DNA of 15,767 nucleotides from an uncultured Duganella sp. (GCA_946482635.1 CAMLSG010000126.1:1-15767); one strand, 5' to 3'. Counted from the stretch's first letter, positions 5,772-13,794 are shown. A program made the numbers and translations. The notes: generated by a model not told the origin, from the sequence alone.

Positions 5772-6779
5772 TCAGACCATCGCGCAGTCGAAGCCTTCCA
5801 GCACGTTGACGATATTGATGCCCAGCTCGCGCCGGATCGTCCCGCCTTCAAGCTGGAAGGTGGTAGGAAATCCGAGCCAGGCCAGGCGCTCGCCCAGGCG
5901 CAGGAAATCGGCCGATGTGAGCCCGAAGCCGCCATGCTGCTCGCCCTGGAAGATATTGCCGCCCAGTGCCACGACCAGCGCCTCCGGCCGGTACATCGAC
6001 AGGCGCACGCAAGCCGTTTCCAGCGCAGCGAACCAGGCCTGCGAGCTGGAACCAGGCGCCAGCGGGATGTTGACGTTGTAGCCAAGACCGGCGCCCGCGC
6101 CTGTTTCGTCGGCATGGCCGCAAAAGTAGGGAAATACATGGCGCGGGTCGGCGTGGATCGACAGGCAAAGCACGTCGGAGCGCTGGTAAAAAATACCCTG
6201 TGCCCCATTGCCGTGCTGGTAGTCGAGGTCGAGGATGGCAACCTTGGCCATCCCGTCATCCAGCAGGTGCTGGGCGGCCAGCGCCGCATTATTCAGGTAG
6301 CTGTAGCCGCCGCAAAAATCGGCGCCCGCGTGGTGGCCTTGCGGTTGCGTCAGCACAAAGGTACCTCGTTCACCGACGCGCAAGGCATGCGCCGCATTGA
6401 CCGCGCAGTCGGCGCCGCCTTTGGCCGCGCTCCAGGTACCTGCACCGATGCCGGTGACGGTATCCATCGAATACAGGCCAAGCCGGGCCCGGAAATCTTC
6501 CGGCTCGATGTCGGTGCGCATGGTGCGTATGGCAAGCTGCTGCGGGACGACCACCGGGTAGCCGACGAATTCGTCCTTCGACTGCGACTCGCTCCACGCA
6601 TTGCGCAGGAAAGCCAGGTAACGCGGGCTATGCGTACGTTCAAGCGCGGTAAGCGGCACGCTTTGCGGCGTCACGATCTGGCCCAGCCCGCGCCGTTCCA
6701 GTTCGGCTTGCACTGACTTGACCAGATTGTCGGTGCCGCCGAACTGCTGCGCGTGCTGTTCGTTAAAGAAGGTGAGCAA
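5772..6779 (-). CDS. HDAC / acetylpolyamine amidohydrolase-fold protein with altered active site
   Basis: A 335-residue protein of the arginase-deacetylase (HDAC) fold, closest by eye to bacterial acetylpolyamine amidohydrolases: MLTFFNEQH start, QGHHAG (His149/His150), GGYSYLNNAALAA, DLDYQHGNGAQ, YFCGHADETGAGAG, and INIVNVLEGF near the end. Normal members use zinc bound by Asp, His and Asp plus a catalytic Tyr. Here Asp186 is kept, but the other positions read Gln188 (His expected), Asn275 (Asp expected, in ALGGNIFQGE) and Thr314 (Tyr expected, in EGGT). The spacing to the Mycoplana ramosa enzyme as I remember it (H158/H159, D195, H197, D284, Y323) is a constant nine residues at every site, so the alignment is firm. 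Zinc-dependent deacetylation is therefore doubtful. The start is TTG, three bases behind the gshA stop, with no clear ribosome binding site, so translation probably depends on gshA. Confidence 0.85.
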   Translation of the reverse strand: MLTFFNEQHAQQFGGTDNLVKSVQAELERRGLGQIVTPQSVPLTALERTHSPRYLAFLRNAWSESQSKDEFVGYPVVVPQQLAIRTMRTDIEPEDFRARLGLYSMDTVTGIGAGTWSAAKGGADCAVNAAHALRVGERGTFVLTQPQGHHAGADFCGGYSYLNNAALAAQHLLDDGMAKVAILDLDYQHGNGAQGIFYQRSDVLCLSIHADPRHVFPYFCGHADETGAGAGLGYNVNIPLAPGSSSQAWFAALETACVRLSMYRPEALVVALGGNIFQGEQHGGFGLTSADFLRLGERLAWLGFPTTFQLEGGTIRRELGINIVNVLEGFDCAMV

Positions 6780-6782
6780 GGG

Positions 6783-8375
6783 TCAGGTGCAGTGATTCGG
6801 GCACAGGTTGCTGGCGCGATAGGCCTTGACGTAATCGTCGAAGCTGCCGGTCTGGGTACGTTCCAGTTGCTCCTGCTCCGCGATGGAGACGCGCGCCATT
6901 TCGGTGAAGCGCGCAACGTCCTCCGCGCTTGGCGGATGGCTGCGGAAATAAGCTGCATGCTGCTCGCTCTGGTGCAGGCCGAAGGCGGTGAACGATTTGC
7001 CGTTCTCGCGCAGCGCCTGCAGCACCCGCGCCGAAGGGGTGAGTTCCGGATCGTGCAGCTTGGCTGCCTGCGCCTCCAGGGCCGCCATGTGCTCGCGGCC
7101 GCCGTGTTCGCGGTCCAGCAATTCCGCCACCGGCTTGAAGCGCTCCAGCATGTCCAGGCCCCATTGCTTCAGCGTGACCTCTTCGCCGTCGCGGGTCAGG
7201 GTCAGGCCAGGGCGTCGGCCGTCCTTCACCGTGCGCGCGAAATTACGCGCCAGCAGTTCGCCGTGCTCCGGCGTGATCAGCGGGCTTTCTTCCAGCGCGG
7301 CGAACAGCAGGAACACGTCGAGGAAACGGCCGGTCTGCACGTTGATGCCGACCGGTTCGAACGGGTCCACGTCCATGCAGCGCACTTCGATGTACTGCAC
7401 GCCGCGGTTGCACAGCGCCTGGATCGGACGCTCGCCGGTATTGATCACGCGCTTCGGACGGATAGTCGAGTAATACTCGTTTTCGATCTGGATCACATTG
7501 GTCGACAGCTGGACCCATTCGCCGTCTACCTTGGTGCCGATCTTCGCATACGGCTCGTAAGGCTGGTTGACCGCCTTGGTCAGCGTGGCCACATAAGAGT
7601 CCAGGCTGTTCTCGTGCGGGTGCAGGCCGGATTGCGCCTCGTTCTGGTAACCCAGGTCGCTCATGCGCAGGCTGGTCGCATACGGCAGGTACAGCGTATC
7701 GCCGGACAGCTTTTCCAGCTTGTGCGGGCGGCCGCGCAGGAAACCTTCGGCCAGCGCCGGCGAAGCGCCGAACAGGTACATCAGCAGCCAGCTGTAACGG
7801 CGGAAGTTGCGGATGGTCGCCAGGTAGGCCTCCGACTGGTAGGCCTTGGGCGTAATGTTGGACGCACCTTCATTTTCGGCCAGGATGCGCCACAGGCGCT
7901 CATCCAGCGAATAGTTGTAGTGGATGCCGGCGATGCACTGCATTGCCTTGCCATAGCGCAGGGCCAGGCCGCGGCGGTACACGTGCTTCAGCATGCCCAG
8001 GTTGGACTTGCCGTACCACGCGATTTCGATGTCTTCCTCGGCCGGCAGTTCGCACGGCATGGACTGGCTCCAGATCAGCTCATTGCCCAGCTTGGTGTAG
8101 CTGAAACGGTGGATGGCATCGAGTCGTTCCAGCGTGGCCGCGATGTCGTGTTCCGCCGGGGTGATGAACTCCAGCAGGGTCTCCGCATAGTCGGTGGTGA
8201 TGTGCGGATGCGTCAGGGCCGAGCCCAAGGGCAGTGGATGGGGCGTGTGCGCCAGGTGTCCATCGGGCTGGACACGCAAAGTTTCTCGCTCAATGCCGCG
8301 CAGGCCGCCGCCCAGCACTGCACGGTGCTGATCGTCGGCCAATAAGGCCAGGCGGCGAGTCAATAGATTGGACAA
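6783..8375 (-). CDS. gshA: Glutamate-cysteine ligase (E. coli-type GshA)
   Basis: A 530-residue cytoplasmic enzyme that joins glutamate and cysteine with ATP to give gamma-glutamylcysteine, the first step of glutathione synthesis. It matches the proteobacterial GshA type: [16 protein letters not shown] near the N-terminus, [69 protein letters not shown] and [12 protein letters not shown]. The length is close to the usual ~520. I start at TTG 8375 because AAGGAA lies five bases upstream and this gives the usual ~27 residues before the first conserved block. An ATG in the same frame at 8474 would add 33 residues encoded by intergenic DNA and is less likely. The HDAC-fold gene follows after three bases. 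Confidence 0.93.
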   Translation of the reverse strand: MSNLLTRRLALLADDQHRAVLGGGLRGIERETLRVQPDGHLAHTPHPLPLGSALTHPHITTDYAETLLEFITPAEHDIAATLERLDAIHRFSYTKLGNELIWSQSMPCELPAEEDIEIAWYGKSNLGMLKHVYRRGLALRYGKAMQCIAGIHYNYSLDERLWRILAENEGASNITPKAYQSEAYLATIRNFRRYSWLLMYLFGASPALAEGFLRGRPHKLEKLSGDTLYLPYATSLRMSDLGYQNEAQSGLHPHENSLDSYVATLTKAVNQPYEPYAKIGTKVDGEWVQLSTNVIQIENEYYSTIRPKRVINTGERPIQALCNRGVQYIEVRCMDVDPFEPVGINVQTGRFLDVFLLFAALEESPLITPEHGELLARNFARTVKDGRRPGLTLTRDGEEVTLKQWGLDMLERFKPVAELLDREHGGREHMAALEAQAAKLHDPELTPSARVLQALRENGKSFTAFGLHQSEQHAAYFRSHPPSAEDVARFTEMARVSIAEQEQLERTQTGSFDDYVKAYRASNLCPNHCT

Positions 8376-8452
8376 TTTGCTTCCTTTCCGATGCAGCAAA
8401 TCAAATTGGTGCGAGATTAACCGAAAACCGAAAAGCGCGTACGATGGCCCCC

Positions 8453-8472
8453 AAAAACGGCCCGGAAGCCGC
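8453..8472 (-). terminator. Possible weak terminator between prmC and gshA
   Basis: On the minus strand CGGC and GCCG (8471-8468 and 8461-8458) form a short stem with a 6-base loop, followed by five T. Four pairs plus one G-T is weak, so some readthrough from prmC into gshA is expected. The rest of the 110-base gap holds the gshA ribosome binding site and no other clear signal. Confidence 0.3.
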
Positions 8473-8485
8473 ATGTTGCCGTATT

Positions 8486-9316
8486 TTAACCGGGGCGGCG
8501 GCCGCCGCTGACCCGTTCGATGCCGGCCAGGTCTTGCCAGCTTTGCACATCAGTGTAACCGGATGACAACAGCAGCGCGCGCACGGCGGCCGACTGGTCG
8601 TAGCCATGCTCCATCAGCAGCCATCTGCCTGGTGCCAGCCTGTCGGGCGCCCCGGCAATGATGGTGCGCAGGGCGCTCAGGCCGTCCGCAAAATCGGTCA
8701 GCGCACCGCTAGGCTCGAAACGCAGGTCGCCTTCCGACAGGTGGCTGTCGCCATCTGCAATATAGGGCGGGTTGGAGACGATCAGGTCGAACTGATCGCC
8801 CTCGACCGCCGCGTACCAGTCGCTATGCACGAAACGCACCGCTGCGTTATTGCGCTGCGCATTGCGCGCGGCCACGGCTAAGGCCTCCTGGCTCACGTCC
8901 AGCGCAGTCACGCTGGCATCGGGCCGGCTGTGGGCGATGGCGACAGCGATGGCGCCGCTGCCGGTACCCATGTCCAGCGCCTTGCCGCACGGCGGAAGCC
9001 GCACCAGCGCCAGTTCCACCAGCAGTTCCGTATCGGGCCGCGGGATCAATACAGCCGGGGTGGTCTCGAAATCGAGGCCGAAGAACTCGCGCTGGCCAAC
9101 AATGTAAGCCACGGGTTCGCCATCATGGCGGCGCTGCAGCAGGGACGCCACGCGCGCTGCCTCCTCCGCGCTCAGCACGCGGTCGGATTGCGTAATCAGC
9201 GCCGTGCGGCTGAGACCCAGCGCATGGCAAACGAGGATGCGCTGGTCGACCGGATCGAGCAAAGGCTTGCGCTGCAAAGCGCCAAGCGTGATACCGGCCG
9301 TCACCTGGTCTTTCAT
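8486..9316 (-). CDS. prmC: Peptide chain release factor N5-glutamine methyltransferase PrmC
   Basis: A 276-residue S-adenosylmethionine-dependent enzyme that methylates the Gln of the GGQ motif in release factors 1 and 2. The N-terminal helical domain covers residues ~1-85. The methyltransferase domain has the SAM-binding loop [14 protein letters not shown] (113-126), an acidic residue at the end of the next strand (VTALDVS, Asp140) and the catalytic SNPPYI motif (181-186), which binds the substrate glutamine. The length matches the family. Its ATG overlaps the dsbB stop by four bases (ATGA), implying coupled translation. Its substrate gene prfA lies upstream on the same strand, separated by dsbB and a palindrome. 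Confidence 0.95.
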   Translation of the reverse strand: MKDQVTAGITLGALQRKPLLDPVDQRILVCHALGLSRTALITQSDRVLSAEEAARVASLLQRRHDGEPVAYIVGQREFFGLDFETTPAVLIPRPDTELLVELALVRLPPCGKALDMGTGSGAIAVAIAHSRPDASVTALDVSQEALAVAARNAQRNNAAVRFVHSDWYAAVEGDQFDLIVSNPPYIADGDSHLSEGDLRFEPSGALTDFADGLSALRTIIAGAPDRLAPGRWLLMEHGYDQSAAVRALLLSSGYTDVQSWQDLAGIERVSGGRRPG

Positions 9317-9786
9317 GCGCGCTTACGCAGCACCAGCCACGCGGTAACGATGGCCAGGATGCCGAACCAGATGCAAGACCACATCGGGATCACCAGGCCC
9401 AGGAATTTCTCGTTCGCATCCTGGCACAGGCCTTCAGCGTAGAACAGCCAGGGCAGGTATTCCGAGGTAGGGATTCTGTTCAGCATCGTTTCCATAGGAT
9501 CGATGCCGCAGGACAGGCCTGGGTGGGCCAGGATCCAAAGCTGCTTGATAGCCACGCCCATGCCGCCCAAAGCGCCCAGCAGGCCAACGCCGGCAGCAAC
9601 CTTCGGCTTGGAAGTAAAGGCACCGATCAAAGCCGCCAGGCCGATCGCGATGAACAGGTAGCGCTGGATCACACACAGCGGGCAAGGCATCAAGTACAGC
9701 ACATGCTGCAGATACATTGCCGCACCGATCATGCCAAAGCTCACAAAGGCGATCGCCAGCAGTACGTTACGGTTGCTCATCGTCAT
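9313..9786 (-). CDS. dsbB: Disulfide bond formation protein DsbB
   Basis: An inner-membrane quinone reductase that reoxidises periplasmic DsbA. Four transmembrane helices are visible (about residues 8-30, 40-58, 64-83 and 130-153). Both cysteine pairs are present: Cys35-Pro-Leu-Cys38 in the first periplasmic loop, followed by the conserved Arg42 (VIQRY), and Cys93 with Cys121 in the second loop (LSCGIDP and EGLCQDANEK). I use ATG 9786 (157 residues). ATG 9780 (MSNRN) and TTG 9789 are close alternatives, and none has a clear ribosome binding site. It overlaps prmC by four bases and follows prfA after a 130-base gap holding a long palindrome. It sits between two genes that are usually adjacent. 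Confidence 0.93.
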   Translation of the reverse strand: MTMSNRNVLLAIAFVSFGMIGAAMYLQHVLYLMPCPLCVIQRYLFIAIGLAALIGAFTSKPKVAAGVGLLGALGGMGVAIKQLWILAHPGLSCGIDPMETMLNRIPTSEYLPWLFYAEGLCQDANEKFLGLVIPMWSCIWFGILAIVTAWLVLRKRA

Positions 9787-9861
9787 CAAGTTATCTGGGT
9801 TAAAAGTCCGCCCAATTCTCGCACAAAGCGCAGGTGCAATCCTTAAGCTGCCATTATTACG

Positions 9862-9914
9862 GCCGAGCCCGTGTCAACCTTGGGGCCTGACCCCAAGGTT
9901 GACACGGGCTCGGC
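9862..9914. repeat. Long perfect palindrome, REP-like, after prfA
   Basis: Two exact 24-base arms (9862-9885 and 9891-9914) surround the 5-base loop CCTGA. It begins two bases after the prfA stop codon. Neither strand has a T run after the stem, so it is not a standard intrinsic terminator. It shares GTGTCA and a TGACCC-like core with the element at 13786-13857, which suggests a dispersed REP-type family. Likely effects are stabilising the upstream mRNA 3' end or reducing readthrough into dsbB. Confidence 0.75.
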
Positions 9915-9916
9915 TG

Positions 9917-10993
9917 TTAGTCACCGAGGGCGGCCAGTTGCTCGGCCTGGTGTTCGGTGGTCAGGGCGGTGGTCAGTTCGTTCAGGTCGCCGTCCATGAT
10001 CATGTCCAGCTTGTACAGCGTGAGGTTGATGCGGTGGTCGGTCATGCGGCCTTGCGGGAAGTTGTAGGTGCGGATGCGCTCGCTGCGGTCGCCGGAGCCG
10101 ATCAGGCTCTTGCGGGTGGCGGCTTCCTTCGATTGCTGTTCGCGCAGTTGCACGTCCTTGATGCGCGCCGCCAGCACCTTCATTGCCGAGGCTTTGTTTT
10201 TGTGCTGCGAGCGGTCGTCCTGGCATTCCACCACGATGCCCGACGGCAGGTGGGTGATGCGCACTGCCGAATCGGTCTTGTTGATGTGCTGTCCGCCGGC
10301 GCCGGAGGCACGGAAGGTGTCGATGCGCAGGTCGGCCGGGTTGATGTGGACGTCTTCCACTTCGTCCGCTTCCGGCATCACGGCTACGGTGCAGGCGGAG
10401 GTGTGGATGCGGCCCTGGGTTTCGGTCGCCGGCACGCGCTGCACGCGGTGGCCGCCGGACTCGAACTTCAGCTTGGAATAGGCGCCGTTGCCGATGATGC
10501 GCGCGATCACTTCGCGGTAGCCGCCAAGGTCGCTCTCGGATGCCGACACAATCTCCACCTGCCAGCGCGAGCGCTCGGCAAAACGGGTGTACATGCGCAG
10601 CAGGTCGCCCGCAAACAGCGCCGATTCATCGCCGCCGGTGCCTGCGCGGATCTCGAGGAAGATATTGCGCTCGTCGTTTTCATCCTTCGGCAGCAGCATC
10701 TTTTGCAGGTCCAGCTCCAGCCCTTCCAGGCGCGCCTTGCCGGCCTCGATTTCTTCCTGCGCGAATTCCTTCATGTCCGGATCGGACAGCATCGCTTGCG
10801 CGTCGTCGATATCGCCCAGCACCTGCAGGTAATCCTTGTACAGCGCCACCAGCGGCTGCAGCTCGCTGTGCTCGCGCGTCATCTTGCGGTAGCTGTCCAT
10901 ATTCGACGTGGCGCCTTCGGACATCAGCAGTTCGTCCAGTTCGACCAGGCGGTTTGCCAGTTGGTCCAGCTTGGCCAGCATTGATGGTTTCAT
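9917..10993 (-). CDS. prfA: Peptide chain release factor 1
   Basis: A 358-residue RF1 that releases the finished protein at UAA and UAG codons. The start MKPSMLAKL matches the family. The stop-codon-reading PxT motif is PAT in [12 protein letters not shown], which identifies RF1 rather than RF2 (SPF). The peptidyl-tRNA hydrolysis motif GGQ is in [16 protein letters not shown]; its Gln is the target of PrmC. Further conserved blocks are [22 protein letters not shown] and [13 protein letters not shown]. The ATG at 10993 has AGGA about five bases upstream; a Met at codon 5 is the less likely start. It lies 80 bases behind hemA with no terminator visible between, so cotranscription is likely. Confidence 0.97.
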   Translation of the reverse strand: MKPSMLAKLDQLANRLVELDELLMSEGATSNMDSYRKMTREHSELQPLVALYKDYLQVLGDIDDAQAMLSDPDMKEFAQEEIEAGKARLEGLELDLQKMLLPKDENDERNIFLEIRAGTGGDESALFAGDLLRMYTRFAERSRWQVEIVSASESDLGGYREVIARIIGNGAYSKLKFESGGHRVQRVPATETQGRIHTSACTVAVMPEADEVEDVHINPADLRIDTFRASGAGGQHINKTDSAVRITHLPSGIVVECQDDRSQHKNKASAMKVLAARIKDVQLREQQSKEAATRKSLIGSGDRSERIRTYNFPQGRMTDHRINLTLYKLDMIMDGDLNELTTALTTEHQAEQLAALGD

Positions 10994-11073
10994 TCGGGTC
11001 CTATGCGGAAGGAAGCGCCAGGCGGCGCGGAAAAACGGGAGAGGGGCCGCGCATGCGGCAGCGGGAGGCGCCG

Positions 11074-12348
11074 CTAACGGCGGCCGCGGAATAATTGTGG
11101 CAGCAGTTCGGCCAGTTGGGCGCGCTCGTCGCCCTGTGCGCGGTGCAGCGCCTGCTGCGGTCCGTGCATGAATTTTGCGGTCAGGCCGCGCGACAGCGCT
11201 TCCAGCACCGCATCGACTGATTCGCCCTTGGCCAGCAGCTTGCGGGCGCGTTCCAGTTCCAGAAGGCGGATCGTTTCGCCGTTTTCCTGCAGGCCCTGGA
11301 TCACCGGCACCACGGCGCGGTCGTCGATCCAGTGCATGAAGGATTGCACGCGGGTTTCGATAATGGCTTCGGCTTGTGCCACGGCGGCCTGGCGATTTTC
11401 CATGCCGGTCTGCACCACCTTGCCCAGGTCATCCACGGTGTACAGGAAGACGTCGTTCAGACGGCCCACTTCAGGCTCGATATCGCGCGGCACGGCCAGG
11501 TCGACCATGAACATCGGCTTGTGGCGCCGCGCCTTGATGGCGCGTTCCACCATACCCAGCCCGATCAGCGGCAGCGACGAAGCGGTACAGGAAATGACGA
11601 TGTCATATTGCTGCAGCTGGTTGCCCAGTTCGGCCAGGCGCATGGCCTTGCCGTTGAAGCGGTGCGCCAGCGCCTCGCCTCGCTCCATGGTGCGGTTGGC
11701 TACGGTGATCGATTTCGGATTCTGCGCGGCGAAGTGCGTGGCGCACAGTTCGATCATTTCGCCGGCGCCGATGAACAGAACGTTCTGCTCGGAGATCTTG
11801 TCGAAGATGCGCTGCGACAGGCGTACAGCCGCCGCTGCCATCGACACGCTGTGCGCGCCGATTTCGGTGGTGCTGCGCACTTCCTTGGCCACTGAGAAGC
11901 TGCGCTGGAACAGCTGGTGCAGGTAGGTGCCCAGGCCGCCGGCTTCGTCGGCAGTGCGGATCGCATCCTTGATCTGGCCCAGGATCTGGGTCTCGCCCAG
12001 CACCATCGAATCCAGGCCGGAGGCGACGCGGAAAGTGTGGCGCACGGCATCGTGCTGCGGCAGCATGTAAAGGTGCGGGCGCAGCTCCGAGTAATTCAGC
12101 TTGTGGAAATCGGCCAGGAATTGCGCGCCGGCGTCGAGCGGGTTGGCGGCATTGCTGGCGGCGTACAGTTCGGTACGGTTGCAGGTGGACAGGATGGCTG
12201 CTTCGTCGCCGCCTTTTGAATCGGCGCAGGCAAACCAGTTGCGCGCAGCGGCGACCGCCGTACCAAGCTGCTCAGGCGCGAACGCCAGCCGTTCGCGCAG
12301 CGCGACGGGTGCAGTGGTGTGGTTGAGGCCGACGGCGAGAAGTTGCAT
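11074..12348 (-). CDS. hemA: Glutamyl-tRNA reductase
   Basis: A 424-residue NADPH-dependent enzyme that reduces glutamyl-tRNA(Glu) to glutamate-1-semialdehyde, the first committed step of the C5 route to haem. The catalytic residue Cys56 lies in the signature [10 protein letters not shown]. His10 in [24 protein letters not shown], the NADPH-binding GAGEMIEL (~194-201), ANRT and [10 protein letters not shown] are all in place. The C-terminal helix region ([12 protein letters not shown] through LTAKFMHGP) is the dimerisation domain. The length is normal. The first codon, ATG 12348, fits the usual [14 protein letters not shown] start. A promoter with a perfect TATAAT lies just upstream. It heads the hemA-prfA unit, directly behind an orphan response regulator gene on the same strand. 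Confidence 0.97.
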   Translation of the reverse strand: MQLLAVGLNHTTAPVALRERLAFAPEQLGTAVAAARNWFACADSKGGDEAAILSTCNRTELYAASNAANPLDAGAQFLADFHKLNYSELRPHLYMLPQHDAVRHTFRVASGLDSMVLGETQILGQIKDAIRTADEAGGLGTYLHQLFQRSFSVAKEVRSTTEIGAHSVSMAAAAVRLSQRIFDKISEQNVLFIGAGEMIELCATHFAAQNPKSITVANRTMERGEALAHRFNGKAMRLAELGNQLQQYDIVISCTASSLPLIGLGMVERAIKARRHKPMFMVDLAVPRDIEPEVGRLNDVFLYTVDDLGKVVQTGMENRQAAVAQAEAIIETRVQSFMHWIDDRAVVPVIQGLQENGETIRLLELERARKLLAKGESVDAVLEALSRGLTAKFMHGPQQALHRAQGDERAQLAELLPQLFRGRR

Positions 12349-12377
12349 CTTGGTCCAGACGGAAGATTCCAGACGCC

Positions 12378-12406
12378 ATTATACCTTGTGCGGGTTTCCC
12401 TCTCAG
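12378..12406 (-). promoter_or_regulatory. Putative hemA promoter
   Basis: On the minus strand a perfect TATAAT (12383-12378) lies 17 bases behind CTGAGA (12406-12401, four of six matches to TTGACA). The predicted transcript starts near 12371, about 23 bases before the hemA ATG. The -35 box overlaps the end of the response regulator gene. Two direct copies of TCCAGACG (12354-12361 and 12368-12375 on the plus strand) lie between the -10 box and the start codon. Confidence 0.55.
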
Positions 12407-13092
12407 GAACCCAGCTTTTCCAGCCGGTAGCCGTAGCTGTACACCGGCACCAGGCGGAAGCCGTTTTCCGGCTTCAGCTGCAACTTGTTCCGAACGCGGG
12501 AAACGTGGGTATCCATCGTGCGCGATGGAACTTCGGTTTCGCGGATCCAGACCGCTTCATGGATATAGGCGCGCGACAGCGGCCGGCCGATGTTGCGGAA
12601 AAACAGCAGAGCCAGGTAGAACTCTTTGTGGGTGACGTCCAGTACTTGCCCATCCATCAACAAGCGGCCGGGGCGGGTTTCGAACACGTACTGGCCGAAT
12701 TGCAATTGCTCGGCCCCGTTCTGGCTTGGATAGGCACGCCGCAATTGCGCCTGGACGCGCGCCACCAGCTCGGCACGGCGCAGCGGTTTGACCAGGTAAT
12801 CTTCGGCGCCGGATAGCAGGCCGGCCACGATATCGTCTTCGCCGGAACTGGTGGTCAGGAACATCACCGGGCCGTTGTCCGGCAGTTTTTCGCGGGCCTT
12901 GCGAACCACCTCGGCAGGGTCCATATCGGTAACCTGCCAGTCGAGGATCAGCATGTCGACGCTGTCCTTGCGCATATTGGCCAGCAAGTCCTTGGCCGTC
13001 TGGTAGCCATGGCAGGCATGACCAGCAGAAGTCAGGACCTGGCAGATCAGGTCCGCCTGGCTTCGGTCAGCATCAAGGACAACGATTCTCAT
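12403..13092 (-). CDS. Orphan OmpR-family response regulator with atypical receiver
   Basis: A 229-residue regulator with an N-terminal receiver (residues ~1-115) and a C-terminal winged helix (~128-227; THKEFYLALLFFRNIGRPLSR, SRTMDTHVSRVRNKL, YSYGYRLEKL). Phosphoacceptor Asp51 (MLILDWQ), Thr80 and Lys102 (YLVKPL) are present. The acidic pocket is unusual: VVLDADR has Ala8 where the second, metal-binding Asp normally sits. The loop after Asp51 (WQVTDMDPAE) lacks the usual Pro and Gly. No kinase gene is adjacent, so phosphorylation may come from elsewhere or not be used. It lies 54 bases before hemA on the same strand and is divergent from the gene at 13300. The targets are unknown; control of hemA is possible but unproven. 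Confidence 0.87.
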   Translation of the reverse strand: MRIVVLDADRSQADLICQVLTSAGHACHGYQTAKDLLANMRKDSVDMLILDWQVTDMDPAEVVRKAREKLPDNGPVMFLTTSSGEDDIVAGLLSGAEDYLVKPLRRAELVARVQAQLRRAYPSQNGAEQLQFGQYVFETRPGRLLMDGQVLDVTHKEFYLALLFFRNIGRPLSRAYIHEAVWIRETEVPSRTMDTHVSRVRNKLQLKPENGFRLVPVYSYGYRLEKLGS

Positions 13093-13299
13093 GGTTCTTT
13101 ACAGCAAAATGTTAAGAAGCAGTCACACGAATATAACAGAGTTTTACAAGAAATAGTTACCAATTTGATCAAAGATTGCCAAAAAGCACTATTCTGAGGG
13201 GTGTCGTGTCAGGCTGTTCTCTCATCACACGGTACACTGCTTGGGCGGCTAGCACAATGGAGCGGATGTTCTTTTGCAAGCTGATTGGGGAGCGAAACC
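13093..13299. other. AT-rich divergent intergenic region
   Basis: This 207-base gap separates the orphan response regulator from the plus-strand gene at 13300. The part at about 13100-13195 is much richer in A and T than its surroundings, as expected of divergent promoters. TATATT on the minus strand (in GTTATATTC) could be a -10 box for the regulator. The only palindrome I see is TTTGATCAAA at 13164-13173. No RNA gene or short coding region could be supported. Confidence 0.5.
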
Positions 13300-13794
13300 A
13301 TGAAAAATGACTGGACTGTGTTGCCCTCCACCGAGGCGGACATCGATGAAGTGCGCGAGCGCTGCCGGCGCCTGGTGCGGCGTCGCGCGGCGGTGTCGGC
13401 CGGTGTGGCGGCGGTGCCGATCCCGGGTATCGACGTGGTGTCGGACCTGCGCCTGTTCACCCAGCTGATCGATGACGTGAACCATGAATTTGGCCTGTCG
13501 CCGGCTCAGATTGACCGCATGCAGCCGAAATTGAAACTGATTGCGTATGAGGCGGTGATCAGCCTTGGCGGGATGCTGGTTGGGAAAGTTGTTACGCGCG
13601 AACTGGTCGCGACGGTGTTGAAACGCAGCGCCGGCAAGATCGCGGCGAAGCAGGCGGGCAAGCTGGTGCCTATTGCTGGTCAACTTGCGTCAGCTACTAT
13701 TGGTTTCTTTGCCTTTCGGCAGATTGGCTACCAGCATGTGGAGGCTTGCGCCAGGGTGGCCAGGCAGGTGCTGGCAGGGGCGGAAAACCGGTAA
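13300..13794 (+). CDS. Small conserved protein, possibly DUF697/EcsC-like, function unknown
   Basis: A 164-residue protein I cannot assign with confidence. It begins with a charged stretch (ADIDEVRERCRRLVRRRA), followed by two apolar, glycine-rich segments. The first is AAVSAGVAAVPIPGIDVVSD (residues ~34-53), the second GKLVPIAGQLASATIGFFAF (~125-144). Pairs of PIPG-type and VPIAG-type hairpins that may dip into the membrane are seen in DUF697 and EcsC-like proteins. I infer a membrane-associated protein on that ground only. ATG 13300 is chosen because GGGGAG lies seven bases upstream; a TTG at 13285 in the same frame is less likely. It stands alone on the plus strand, between an orphan regulator and minE. 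Its stop codon lies inside the left arm of the palindromic element at 13786. Confidence 0.7.
   Translation: MKNDWTVLPSTEADIDEVRERCRRLVRRRAAVSAGVAAVPIPGIDVVSDLRLFTQLIDDVNHEFGLSPAQIDRMQPKLKLIAYEAVISLGGMLVGKVVTRELVATVLKRSAGKIAAKQAGKLVPIAGQLASATIGFFAFRQIGYQHVEACARVARQVLAGAENR

Noticed and set aside
6753..8345. A 530-codon open frame on the plus strand opposite gshA
   Set aside because: It mirrors gshA in reverse, its translation is low in complexity with many Q, R, A, V and H residues, it has no recognisable domain, and GC-rich antisense frames of this length are common. The other long antisense frames (159-884 minus, 5934-6716 plus, 9731-10984 plus) were rejected on the same grounds.
8376..8474. 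N-terminal extension of gshA to an ATG at 8474
   Set aside because: The added residues do not resemble GshA, and a strong ribosome binding site sits just before TTG 8375.
12354..12375. Two TCCAGACG copies as an OmpR-family binding site
   Set aside because: The 14-base period does not match the usual ten- or eleven-base spacing of tandem OmpR-type half-sites. It is kept only as a note under the hemA promoter and the orphan regulator.
13164..13173. TTTGATCAAA as a possible FNR-type site
   Set aside because: FNR half-sites TTGAT and ATCAA need a four-base spacer. Here the halves overlap, so this is only a short palindrome in AT-rich DNA.
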